A stretch of DNA of 64,000 nucleotides from Saprospira grandis DSM 2844 (GTDB taxonomy: Bacteria > Bacteroidota > Bacteroidia > Chitinophagales > Saprospiraceae), in contig NZ_JH719942.1 in assembly GCF_000275825.1 (NCBI RefSeq), positions 3,343,154 through 3,407,153 of the forward strand, written 5' to 3'. Positions 17,656 through 25,294 of this stretch are shown here, one piece after another (the first letter of the stretch is position 1; every line of letters starts with the position of its first letter). Position numbers and translations under genes: made by a program. The notes beneath the pieces are model-generated. The model searched no databases, had not been told where the DNA came from, and was given only the letters and a program-made list of their open reading frames with translations.

Positions 17656-18678
17656 TTAAGCTTCATGGATCAGCTCCACCACTGCCTCCACCCAAAGCGG
17701 ATGATCATTGAGGCCTTCTACGAGTTGGAGGTGTTCGCCGCCCATCTCTTCAAACTCTTCGGCATATTCCTCAGAAATTTCTATGGTAGTTTCTAGGCAA
17801 TCGGCCACAAAGGCGGGACAAAAGACCAGGATCTTGCGGTCGCCTTTTTCGTAGCGTTCCTTGAGCAGATCGCTAGTATAGGGTTCTAGCCAGGGGTCTC
17901 GGCCAAGGCGAGACTGAAAGCAATTGCTATATTTTTCCTTGGGCAAATTTAGGGCCTCGGCAATAGCGCGGCTGGTATCAAAACACTGGGCGCTATAACA
18001 ATGTTGGTTCTTAATGCTGAGGGTTTCGCAGCAATCTGCTGTTTGCATACAGTGGTTACAGCGGTCGGCCTTAACGAGTTGGCGTTTGGGCAGCCCATGA
18101 AAAGAAAAGAGCACATGATCATAGTCCTCAATATTGTGTTCTTGGGCGCGGGCTACAAAGGCGGCGATCATTTTGGGATGATCGTGATAAGAATTGATAA
18201 AGCTAATTTCGGGAATAATTTGCTCTTGGCGGAGCAGGCGCATCACCTCATCATGCACCGAGCCTGTAGTGGCCGAGGCATATTGGGGAAAGAGCGGCAG
18301 CACCACTAGCCGGCTAATTTGTTGGGCCAGCAGTTTATCGAGGGCCGATTTGAGAGAGGGATTTTGGTAGCGCATTCCTAGTTCTACGATATAGTCATCG
18401 CCCAATTGTTTTTGGACCTCCTCTTGGAGGAAATAGCCAAAAACCTTTAGGGGCGAGCCCTCATCGGTCCAGAGCTCTTGATACAATTTTGCCGAAGCGC
18501 CAGAGCGGAAAGGCGCAATAATGCCACGGACCAAGATATTCCGGGCAATGGGGTTAATATCAATAACCCGCCCATCCAATAAAAATTCTTTGAGGTAGCG
18601 ATAAACGGCCCCTCTAGTTGGGGCATCGGGTGTTCCCAAATTTACAAGCAAAACCCCTGTTTTTCCGGCTAAAGCCAT
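17656..18678 (-). CDS. hemH: Ferrochelatase
   Basis: Ferrochelatase inserts ferrous iron into protoporphyrin IX in the last step of protoheme synthesis. From ATG 18676-18678 (340 residues) the protein starts MALAGKTGVLLVNLGTPDAP, the family's usual N-terminus. The 28-residue longer frame has no support. The metal-binding His is in LFSFHGLPKRQL, the signature CFQSRLGRDPWLEPYT follows, and the late Glu is in LVEGLNDHPLW. A cysteine cluster CNHCMQTADCCETL is present. No other heme gene is adjacent. A terminator-like hairpin sits upstream (18763-18809), which could mean leader attenuation. Confidence 0.95.
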   Translation of the reverse strand: MALAGKTGVLLVNLGTPDAPTRGAVYRYLKEFLLDGRVIDINPIARNILVRGIIAPFRSGASAKLYQELWTDEGSPLKVFGYFLQEEVQKQLGDDYIVELGMRYQNPSLKSALDKLLAQQISRLVVLPLFPQYASATTGSVHDEVMRLLRQEQIIPEISFINSYHDHPKMIAAFVARAQEHNIEDYDHVLFSFHGLPKRQLVKADRCNHCMQTADCCETLSIKNQHCYSAQCFDTSRAIAEALNLPKEKYSNCFQSRLGRDPWLEPYTSDLLKERYEKGDRKILVFCPAFVADCLETTIEISEEYAEEFEEMGGEHLQLVEGLNDHPLWVEAVVELIHEA

Positions 18679-18762
18679 AAGTTGTTCCTTCAGATCGTCG
18701 TGAAAATAATAAATGTACCTATAAAGCGGTGCAAGGGCTGTTTTGTTTAACAAAAGGCCCAA

Positions 18763-18809
18763 AAAAGCCCTGCAAACTTAATCATTATTTCTTTTTTCGC
18801 AGGGCTTTT
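18763..18809 (-). terminator. Terminator-like hairpin upstream of hemH
   Basis: Stem AAAAGCCCTGC (18763-18773) with GCAGGGCTTTT (18799-18809), 11 bp perfect, loop 25 bases. On the minus strand it is followed by six T. No minus-strand gene precedes it, so it would end a short leader or small RNA upstream of hemH. Confidence 0.45.
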
Positions 18810-18889
18810 CTTCAGTTTATAGCTTTGGGGGCATTTAGTTTTCTATCTTTAGGAACTTCTATTGTTTTAGCTGTTCAAACTATTGGCAG

Positions 18890-19663
18890 ATGTTTTATGT
18901 AGTGGCCCAAAAGGCGGCACATCATTATGAGTCGGCGGATTATCTTTCTTGTTTGGCGGCTATCTTAGAGGCCAGCAGTCTATATATATGGGAAGGGGAG
19001 GAGCGTCCGCTCAATTTGTTGGCGCTTCGTTTTTTGGGAGATTGTGCCTTGATGCAGAGCCGTTTGGCCCAGGCTCCTTTTATTGAGTTGGCCGAAGCCA
19101 ACCCCTTATTGCCGCTGCTAGAAAAAGGGAAACAGCCCAGCTGGGCAGAGCAGGCAGCCGCCCTAGAGAACTTCAAAAAACAAACCGCTCTGCTCTATAT
19201 TGCCTACCTCTTTATGCTACAAGAAGCAGAACCCTTAGATAGTGATGCACTGCTATTCCGCTTGTCGCTAAGCGAAGAAATTACTTTCTTTTGCAATAGT
19301 CAACATAAAAGAAAAGAAAAACTAACAGAAAATTTTCAACGACTGTTCAAAGAAAAGCCAAGAGCGGCCTTATCTTTGACCAAAATAGAAAAGATGCCGG
19401 CTAGTTTAGAAAAGATGGCTATCTTGGAGGAAAAGCTTGTCACAAAACCAACTAAAACGGTAATCTTACTTTTGGCCCAAACCTTTATGGACTTAGAGCG
19501 AGAAGAAGAGGCCCTTGACTATTTTTTGAAAGCGCAACTATATGGAGTGGCCAAACATCAAGTGATTGCTGCTTGCCGACAACTGGCCGCCCGCTTGCTC
19601 AGAAAGGCCAAAACAGCCCAAGAGCGTAAGCGCTGGATCAGTTTCCTTGAAAAAATCAATTAG
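18890..19663 (+). CDS. Hypothetical helical protein
   Basis: 257 residues, no signal peptide or membrane segment. The sequence is almost wholly alpha-helical by appearance. The C-terminal third (TKTVILLLAQTFMDLEREEEALDYFLKAQLYG) resembles a TPR hairpin, and the N-terminal start (AQKAAHHYESADYLSCLAAILEASSLYIW) has a similar periodicity. The middle contains a basic stretch (SQHKRKEKLTENFQRLFKEK). I do not recognise a family; a protein-interaction scaffold is the most that can be suggested. It is divergent from hemH with a hairpin in the shared upstream region. Confidence 0.65.
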   Translation: MFYVVAQKAAHHYESADYLSCLAAILEASSLYIWEGEERPLNLLALRFLGDCALMQSRLAQAPFIELAEANPLLPLLEKGKQPSWAEQAAALENFKKQTALLYIAYLFMLQEAEPLDSDALLFRLSLSEEITFFCNSQHKRKEKLTENFQRLFKEKPRAALSLTKIEKMPASLEKMAILEEKLVTKPTKTVILLLAQTFMDLEREEEALDYFLKAQLYGVAKHQVIAACRQLAARLLRKAKTAQERKRWISFLEKIN

Positions 19664-19880
19664 TTCGTCGAATTTATCTACCGGAAATGAACTGATAAAA
19701 TGCTAGTTTCATTATATTTATACGATCAATAAGATTTTAAACTGTCGACCTTAAAAGAAATTGACTTTGTTAAATTGCTAAGCAGAAGATATCCTCCTCA
19801 ATCCCCTTCTCCCTAGAAAATGTTCTCGCAAACAGACATCCAACTTCTCGACCAACACTACACGTTTAACCCGCAGGTTT

Positions 19881-20747
19881 ATGGGGCAATTATATCTACA
19901 CACCTATATATTTTTCTTGAGTAGCTTTCTGCTTACGGCAAGCATACAAGCACAAACTCAAGATATATTTGAGAGCCTAAGAAAACAGGCCGAACTAGGC
20001 AAAACTTATTTTATTGGCCTAGCCAATGCCAATAGCCAAGAAAGCTATGATTTGAATGAAGGCTATTACCTCAAGTTTGTTCCTGCCAAATACGAAACCA
20101 CCCACGATAGTATTCTCGTCTCGCCAGCCCTAAACGGCAACTTTGATACGACCAACTATTTTATGAGTACAGAAATTCTAACGCTCAGAGATCCCGTTTC
20201 TGAGTGGAGACCCGCCGATGTATCTGAAATTTGCCGCCAAGATGAAGAACCTAAACATAAAGTAGCTGCTTGCTTGGTCAAATTGGCCCCAGAGTATAAG
20301 GTGGTCAATACCCGCTTTTATCCCTTTAAAGATATTTTGGATACCAGCCGCACCGATCATATCATTCCAGCAGTCTATGAAGTAATCAAAAGACAAAGCC
20401 TAAAGCAAAAAAGCCGCATCGAAATTATTCCAGAATCTGCAGGTAGACCCAGTCTCAAAACTGGCGAAAAATTGCGCTATTTGCCCCCCGGCAAATGGCA
20501 AAGCTGGCAAGAAGTGGTCTGCCCCTTTGGCGTATTTAATGCCCCCACTGCCTACGAAATTCAAGAGGCTCTGCTCAAGTTAGGCTACAAATTACCCAAA
20601 ACCGGAGACTATGATGAAACCACCCGCCGATTCCTCCGTCAGTTCCAAAAAGATTATGATATCAACCAAGAAGAAGGCGAACTCTCTCAGGCAACTATAG
20701 ATAAATTGGGCCTAGAAAGACGCCCACTAATTAGTGTAGATTATTAG
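19881..20747 (+). CDS. Secreted protein with C-terminal peptidoglycan-binding (PGBD_1-like) domain
   Basis: 288 residues with a signal peptide (about 1-25, SFLLTASIQAQ). The middle (about 26-205) has no recognisable domain. The last 70 residues fit the three-helix PGBD_1 fold: AYEIQEALLKLGYKLPKTGD, DETTRRFLRQFQKDYDI and LSQATIDKLGL. It is expected to sit in the periplasm and bind cell wall, perhaps positioning the unknown N-terminal domain. The ATG at 19881 is preferred because it starts the signal peptide. A clear terminator follows. Confidence 0.75.
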   Translation: MGQLYLHTYIFFLSSFLLTASIQAQTQDIFESLRKQAELGKTYFIGLANANSQESYDLNEGYYLKFVPAKYETTHDSILVSPALNGNFDTTNYFMSTEILTLRDPVSEWRPADVSEICRQDEEPKHKVAACLVKLAPEYKVVNTRFYPFKDILDTSRTDHIIPAVYEVIKRQSLKQKSRIEIIPESAGRPSLKTGEKLRYLPPGKWQSWQEVVCPFGVFNAPTAYEIQEALLKLGYKLPKTGDYDETTRRFLRQFQKDYDINQEEGELSQATIDKLGLERRPLISVDY

Positions 20748-20771
20748 GACCAAAGTCACATAGGAAATTAG

Positions 20772-20811
20772 AAAACTTAGCTAGCTTAAAAGGCTGGCTA
20801 AGTTTTTTTTT
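20772..20811 (+). terminator. Rho-independent terminator
   Basis: A 14-bp stem with one G-T pair (20772-20785 with 20793-20806), a 7-base loop and a T run to 20811. It ends the transcript of the peptidoglycan-binding protein gene. Confidence 0.9.
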
Positions 20812-20927
20812 AGGCTAATCAAATTAACAATTACTTAATGCTTTTATTCCCTTAGCCGCTAAATTATTATTGCATTTTGAGCCTCCTAAAGCCAAAGACT
20901 TTTTGATGCACTAATCTATATCACAAA

Positions 20928-21932
20928 ATGCCAGAAATATACATCTATCTCGGCTTTGCCTTAGCGGCCTATTCGGTCATCGGCAATGATGTTATCCAAA
21001 CCCTTGGAACATTTATCAGCTCTAATGAAAAGCGCCCCTGGTGGGTCCTTTGGCTATTTGCAGGCGGTATTCTTACAGTCACTCTTCTTTATGGCTGGTA
21101 TACCCATGGCGGAGATGTTTCTTACGGTCGCCTAATCGGAGACCCCGATAAATTTAACCTAGAAAACCCCAAATACCCCTTTATCCAAGATATGAGCTGG
21201 TGGTATATCCTCCCACCACTCGTCCTTTTAGTCGTTACCCGCCTAGGCATCCCCGTTAGTACCTCTTTCCTGATCCTCACTTTTTTTCTCCCCAAAGGGC
21301 TCACGCCCATGATCATCAAATCACTAATTGGCTATGGCGTCGCCTTCGGAACAGGCCTGCTCTTCTACTTGCTGGTCTCTCGATTTACAGAACGCTACTT
21401 TTTGCGCAATCCCGAAATTAGCAAGAAGGGCCAGATTTTCTGGACCATCCTGCAGTGGGGCTCTACGGGCTTTCTCTGGACCCAATGGCTCATTCAAGAT
21501 TTTGCCAATATTTATGTCTATCTCCCCCGCCAAATTAGCGCCCTAGAAATGACGCTTAGCCTCGGCTGGCTCTTACTCCTTCTAGGCTATATTTTTAAGA
21601 AACAAGGAGGCGCTATCCAAGGCATTATTAAGTCAAAAACCAATACCAGCGATATCCGCTCAGCCACTTTTGTAGACTGTATCTATGGCGTAGTGCTCTA
21701 CTTTTTTAAGGAGCTCAACCGCGTGCCCATGAGTACGACTTGGGTCTTTTTGGGCCTGCTCGCTGGCCGCGAATATGGCATCCGCATCGCCGTAGAAGGC
21801 CGGGCAGATGGCAATATGCATCGCATGGTTTTTCGCGATATCGGTAAGGCCGCTCTCGGCCTAGTTATTTCTGTGGTCCTCGTCTGGGCTATCCATGTCA
21901 TCAAAACTGGCGAACTCTGGATGGATATTTAA
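20928..21932 (+). CDS. PiT-like (PHO4 superfamily) inner membrane permease
   Basis: 334 residues with about nine to ten hydrophobic helices. Two inverted-repeat signature regions resemble phosphate transporters of the PiT family: YSVIGNDVIQTLGTFIS near the N-terminus (compare GANDxxNxxGT), with GIPVSTSFLILTFFL, and NRVPMSTTWVFLGLLAGRE later (compare PVSTTH). The spacing and charge differ from canonical PiT, so substrate is uncertain; phosphate or another oxyanion is the natural guess. A long periplasmic loop (about 55-95) contains GGDVSYGRLIGDPDKF. The gene is single, flanked by terminators. Confidence 0.7.
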   Translation: MPEIYIYLGFALAAYSVIGNDVIQTLGTFISSNEKRPWWVLWLFAGGILTVTLLYGWYTHGGDVSYGRLIGDPDKFNLENPKYPFIQDMSWWYILPPLVLLVVTRLGIPVSTSFLILTFFLPKGLTPMIIKSLIGYGVAFGTGLLFYLLVSRFTERYFLRNPEISKKGQIFWTILQWGSTGFLWTQWLIQDFANIYVYLPRQISALEMTLSLGWLLLLLGYIFKKQGGAIQGIIKSKTNTSDIRSATFVDCIYGVVLYFFKELNRVPMSTTWVFLGLLAGREYGIRIAVEGRADGNMHRMVFRDIGKAALGLVISVVLVWAIHVIKTGELWMDI

Positions 21933-21952
21933 TGCCAACTCTACCGAAATCG

Positions 21953-21993
21953 AAAAATAGCCCGCAATTGATGTTGTAGGCTATTTTTGTTTT
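21953..21993 (+). terminator. Terminator of the PiT-like gene
   Basis: Stem AAAAATAGCC (21953-21962) with GGCTATTTTT (21979-21988), 16-base loop, T-rich end. Repeat copy 9 starts in this T-tract. Confidence 0.75.
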
Positions 21994-22130
21994 GGGGCCT
22001 GCCGCCTGCGGCGGCCGCTACGTTTCGCAGCTCGCTGTTCGCTCGGCCCTGCGCCGCTTTCAGCGGCTGGGTCTGGCCTGACGGCCACTGCTGCACATCG
22101 CTAGGCCTGCGGGCGCTTTGCGCCCTGCAA
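21991..22130. repeat. Structured intergenic repeat, copy 9 (class A, reverse)
   Basis: TTTGGGGCCTGCCGCC at the left, ACATCGCTAGGCC at the right, then a palindrome GCGGGCGCTTTGCGCCCTGC. Inner helix is GCAGC/GCTGC. It lies between convergent genes, about 15 bases from the stop of the oxidoreductase gene. Confidence 0.9.
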
Positions 22131-22144
22131 ACCGCAAAAGTAAG

Positions 22145-23281
22145 CTATTTACTTAATAGTTTAGCCGCTTTTTGGCCCAATAAACTCCCCAGGGCTACGC
22201 CCATCCCCCCCAAACGCAGAGCATAATATACCCCCGATTCGCTTTGGCCCAAAAGGGGCTTTTTCTGAGGCCCTACGCCCAATATTCCCGACCAACTTTG
22301 GCTAATGCCCACTTTTTGGCCCAACACATGCTCTAGGTAATCGGCTAAAAAGTCCTGAATCTTGGCCGTTTGCCCTAGTTCATCGGTGGTTTCTCCAATG
22401 GGGTCCAGATGTCGCCCACCACCCAGTAAAATCCGCCCAGCAATGGGCCGAAAATAAACATAGCCCGCCTGAGCATGGCAGGGCCGCTTTAGGGCCAAAT
22501 TGGGAATGCGCTCGCTCAAAATTACTTGGTTCCGAGCTGGCTGTAGCGCCAAATCAGGCAATAGGCGAGGCCCAAAACCATTGTTGCAAATTAAGAGCTG
22601 CTGACTGTATAGCGCTAGTTGTTCTGGACCAAAACGAAGATGTAAACAAAGCCCCCCAGCCCCTTGTTCCCAATCCAAAAGCTCGGCCCCCCAACGGATA
22701 CTAATGCCTGCCATTTCTACTTTCTGCAGCAAGGTCCGCATCATTTTTCCCGTATCTATTTGGCCCTCTAAGCTATTCTGTAAAGCCCTAGAAAAATTTT
22801 GCAAACCTTCTTTTTTTAGCGCATCTTTGGCCAAGGGACTAAAAAGTGATCGGCCCTCAAAAAGCGGAGCCAAGCGCTTGTTAAAGCTGGGCAGTTGGTC
22901 CAATATAGCCTGATATTGCGCCTCTTCTTTGGCCCTAAAGAGTTCTAGGCTGCCCCCGCCCTGATAGGCGATAGCTTGATCTCCTAGGGTTTCTCGCAAT
23001 AAACGCAGGCCCAAATAACGTTGATATAAAAGCTCCTCTAGCTCTGCCCAACTATGAGATTTAAGGTCCTCATAGAGCTCGCCAGGGCTGCCAAAACAAG
23101 CAAAACCTGCATTTCGACTACTGGCGCCAGCAGGCAAAAGCCCTTTTTCTAGGACCAATATTTTTGCTTTTGGATGGAGCTGCCTTAATTTTAGGGCCGC
23201 ATTTAGTCCCACTAAACCAGCACCAACAATGACGATATCCTGCGGTGCAAAAAATTGTTCTCTCTCCCAGAAACTTAGCAT
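22145..23281 (-). CDS. DAO-family FAD-dependent oxidoreductase
   Basis: 378 residues. The N-terminal Rossmann motif IVIVGAGLVGLNAALKLRQL followed by ILVLEKGLLPAGASSRNAGF is typical of D-amino-acid-oxidase-like flavoenzymes (DadA/GlpD/ThiO superfamily), with the ASSRNAGF segment near the flavin. Later segments LLICNNGFGPRLLPDL and PIAGRILLGGGRHLDPIG fit the substrate domain. The C-terminal SGVYYALRLGGMGVALGSLLG is the second FAD contact. Likely oxidises an amine or amino acid in the cytoplasm; the substrate cannot be named. It is divergent from the gene at 23455, with a class A repeat filling the shared upstream region. Confidence 0.85.
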   Translation of the reverse strand: MLSFWEREQFFAPQDIVIVGAGLVGLNAALKLRQLHPKAKILVLEKGLLPAGASSRNAGFACFGSPGELYEDLKSHSWAELEELLYQRYLGLRLLRETLGDQAIAYQGGGSLELFRAKEEAQYQAILDQLPSFNKRLAPLFEGRSLFSPLAKDALKKEGLQNFSRALQNSLEGQIDTGKMMRTLLQKVEMAGISIRWGAELLDWEQGAGGLCLHLRFGPEQLALYSQQLLICNNGFGPRLLPDLALQPARNQVILSERIPNLALKRPCHAQAGYVYFRPIAGRILLGGGRHLDPIGETTDELGQTAKIQDFLADYLEHVLGQKVGISQSWSGILGVGPQKKPLLGQSESGVYYALRLGGMGVALGSLLGQKAAKLLSK

Positions 23282-23321
23282 AAATTATCTTTTAAATAAC
23301 TCGCAAAGAAGGACGCCTTTT

Positions 23322-23440
23322 GGCCTAGCGATGCGAAAGGGGGCGGCGAAGCCGCAGACCAAGGCCGTTAGGCCGCAGGGCCGAGCAGACCTGCGAGCCC
23401 TGAAGCGTAGCGCCCGCCGAAGGCGGGAGGCCCCAAAAAA
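23322..23440. repeat. Structured intergenic repeat, copy 10 (class A, forward)
   Basis: GGCCTAGCGATGCG to GGAGGCCCC. Palindromes are GCGGCGAAGCCGC, GGCCGTTAGGCC and CCCGCCGAAGGCGGG; the inner helix is AGGG/CCCT. It fills a divergent promoter region, leaving about 40 and 14 bases to the two start codons. Confidence 0.9.
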
Positions 23441-23454
23441 TCAAGATACTAAAA

Positions 23455-25218
23455 ATGAAGAAAAACATCTTATTCTGTTTGTTCCTTTTAAGCCTGGGCA
23501 GCCTGAAGGCTCAAAAGCTGCTTTTGGCGGAAAACTTTGATACCATAGAAGAGCTAGAAAAGGCCAAGGGCCTGCATTGTCAGGGCTCTACGGCCATTAT
23601 TCCCTCTGGCTGCCAGGCCGATAATCCGGCGCTCTTGCTCTTGGGGAATGGTGCTAGTTTAGAGCTGCGTCTGCCCGAATCGCCCTATGGAATTGGGAGC
23701 CTGCGCTTTGATTATCGGGTGCAAAATGTGAGCGTTGGCCGAGGCTTTCGGATTGTGTACAGCTATTATTCTGAAGAAGATAAAAAATGGTCAGAGTACA
23801 GCAGCCAAGAAATTAAGAGCAATAGTAGCATTTGTTTTCCCAATCCAATTCAGTTAGATGAACTAAATTTGACCAAATTGAGCCGAGTAAAAATGAGTAT
23901 TCAGGACTATGAATCGGGGGAGCTATTGCTGGATAATATCGAGCTAGAAGAGTTGTCACAAACTGACTTTAATCGGATACAAACCTCTCGGATTTTAGAA
24001 GTGGAGAAGGTCAAGATTGAAGAAAATATTTTGGAGAGTATCCGTAAAGCAGAGCATCAGAGCTATGCCAAATCGGCTAGGCGGCTAAAGGATATTTACT
24101 ATAGTGAGGTGCAAACTATTGGCAATGTTTATAATTATGTGGGCCATATAGATATTTCGCTACAAATTTATGATATTTTTCATCAGCGCAGCGAAATGGC
24201 CAACCCTTTGGCCTATAAGGAGTTTGACGATTGGTTGGGCAGCATGGAAAATCTATCTGATTTGGCGCAAAAAGATTATATCAAAGATCTGCAAGCGGAG
24301 TTTGAGCTGCAAAGACAGCAGTATAATACCGAGCTGCTAAAAGGAAGATCTAGAGCGGGCAAGGTGCTCAATTTTGCTGCCGATGTGGGAAATATTTTAA
24401 CTGGGGGCAAGCTGAAAAGTGTGATCAACAGCTTTAAGGGCGTCTTTTCTAGCTTGTTTAGCCGAGCCAATATTGAGGCCAAGTACAAACCCTTTAAGGA
24501 GGTGGTTTTGGAAAATGTTCGTTTGGATGGCCTGAGAGGTAAGCATGATGTAAAGGTTTACCAATTGGACCCCGCTATACAGGCCAAAAATGATTCTTTG
24601 ATCCAAACAGGGCAGAAGAAGTATCGGCATTTTTCGGCTTTCTTTTCTATTGTAGAGGCCGAGTACGCTTCTTTGGACCATCATGCTAATAGTTGGAAAA
24701 ATGTCAATTTGCGAATGCGGGCCCTCAGCCAAGACGCCGAAGAACTACTGGCCGAATATATTGCTTTGGTAGACCCGGAATTGGCCCAAGATGCCGATTT
24801 TATCCATAAGGTGCTAGATAATGAAAAAGGGGCCATGAAACAATTGAGCCGAGCGGTAGACCAGCATTTTGAGCAGCTCCTTAGGTTTTCGACCAGTAAG
24901 GAAGAAAAAGAAGAGCAGATTAAGGCTATTTCGGCCAAAATCCAAGAAGTAGATGCGCTCTTAGAGCGCTACCGCCTGGCGAGCATGCTCTTTAAAAACC
25001 TCTTTGAGGGCTTGCGCCAAACCCTAGAGGGCCGAAGCAACCCCTGGGAAGACTGGATGAAGAAGGCCAAATCTAAGGAATTTGAAAAAGCGGCTGCACA
25101 TTGGAATAACAAGCGGCAAAATTTAGTCAAAGGTTTGCTCCCAAAAATTATTGATGAAATTGATGATGTTTATGTAAAACCCAATTTGAGAGAGGTGGAG
25201 CCAGTTTGGCGCCAATAA
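23455..25218 (+). CDS. Secreted protein with N-terminal beta-sandwich and helical body
   Basis: 587 residues with signal peptide (MKKNILFCLFLLSLGSLKAQ). The N-terminal 150 residues look like a jelly-roll or lectin-like sandwich (ESPYGIGSLRFDYRVQNVSV, ESGELLLDNIELEEL), of the kind that opens many T9SS surface proteins. The remaining 400 residues are long amphipathic helices with coiled-coil character (EFELQRQQYNTELLKGRSRA, KEEKEEQIKAISAKIQEVDA). A small hydrophobic patch lies near 300-330 (LNFAADVGNILTGGKL). There is no T9SS sorting domain. I do not recognise a family. The start codon is only 14 bases from the end of a repeat copy. Confidence 0.7.
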   Translation: MKKNILFCLFLLSLGSLKAQKLLLAENFDTIEELEKAKGLHCQGSTAIIPSGCQADNPALLLLGNGASLELRLPESPYGIGSLRFDYRVQNVSVGRGFRIVYSYYSEEDKKWSEYSSQEIKSNSSICFPNPIQLDELNLTKLSRVKMSIQDYESGELLLDNIELEELSQTDFNRIQTSRILEVEKVKIEENILESIRKAEHQSYAKSARRLKDIYYSEVQTIGNVYNYVGHIDISLQIYDIFHQRSEMANPLAYKEFDDWLGSMENLSDLAQKDYIKDLQAEFELQRQQYNTELLKGRSRAGKVLNFAADVGNILTGGKLKSVINSFKGVFSSLFSRANIEAKYKPFKEVVLENVRLDGLRGKHDVKVYQLDPAIQAKNDSLIQTGQKKYRHFSAFFSIVEAEYASLDHHANSWKNVNLRMRALSQDAEELLAEYIALVDPELAQDADFIHKVLDNEKGAMKQLSRAVDQHFEQLLRFSTSKEEKEEQIKAISAKIQEVDALLERYRLASMLFKNLFEGLRQTLEGRSNPWEDWMKKAKSKEFEKAAAHWNNKRQNLVKGLLPKIIDEIDDVYVKPNLREVEPVWRQ

Positions 25219-25220
25219 AA

Positions 25221-25258
25221 ACAAAAAAAGGCCCCCAAGACAAAATGTCTTGGGGGCC
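25221..25258 (-). terminator. Terminator of the large T9SS gene (bidirectional stem)
   Basis: Perfect 13-bp stem (25230-25242 with 25246-25258) with an AAA loop. On the minus strand a run of seven T follows; it also lies 12 bases after the convergent plus-strand gene. Confidence 0.9.
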
Positions 25259-25294
25259 AACTTTATGGGACTCACTTAAAAATGAGTAAACCGC

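Noticed and set aside
19819-19923. Short open frame overlapping the start of the peptidoglycan-binding protein gene
   Set aside because: 34 codons, overlaps the real signal peptide in another frame, no homology recognised.
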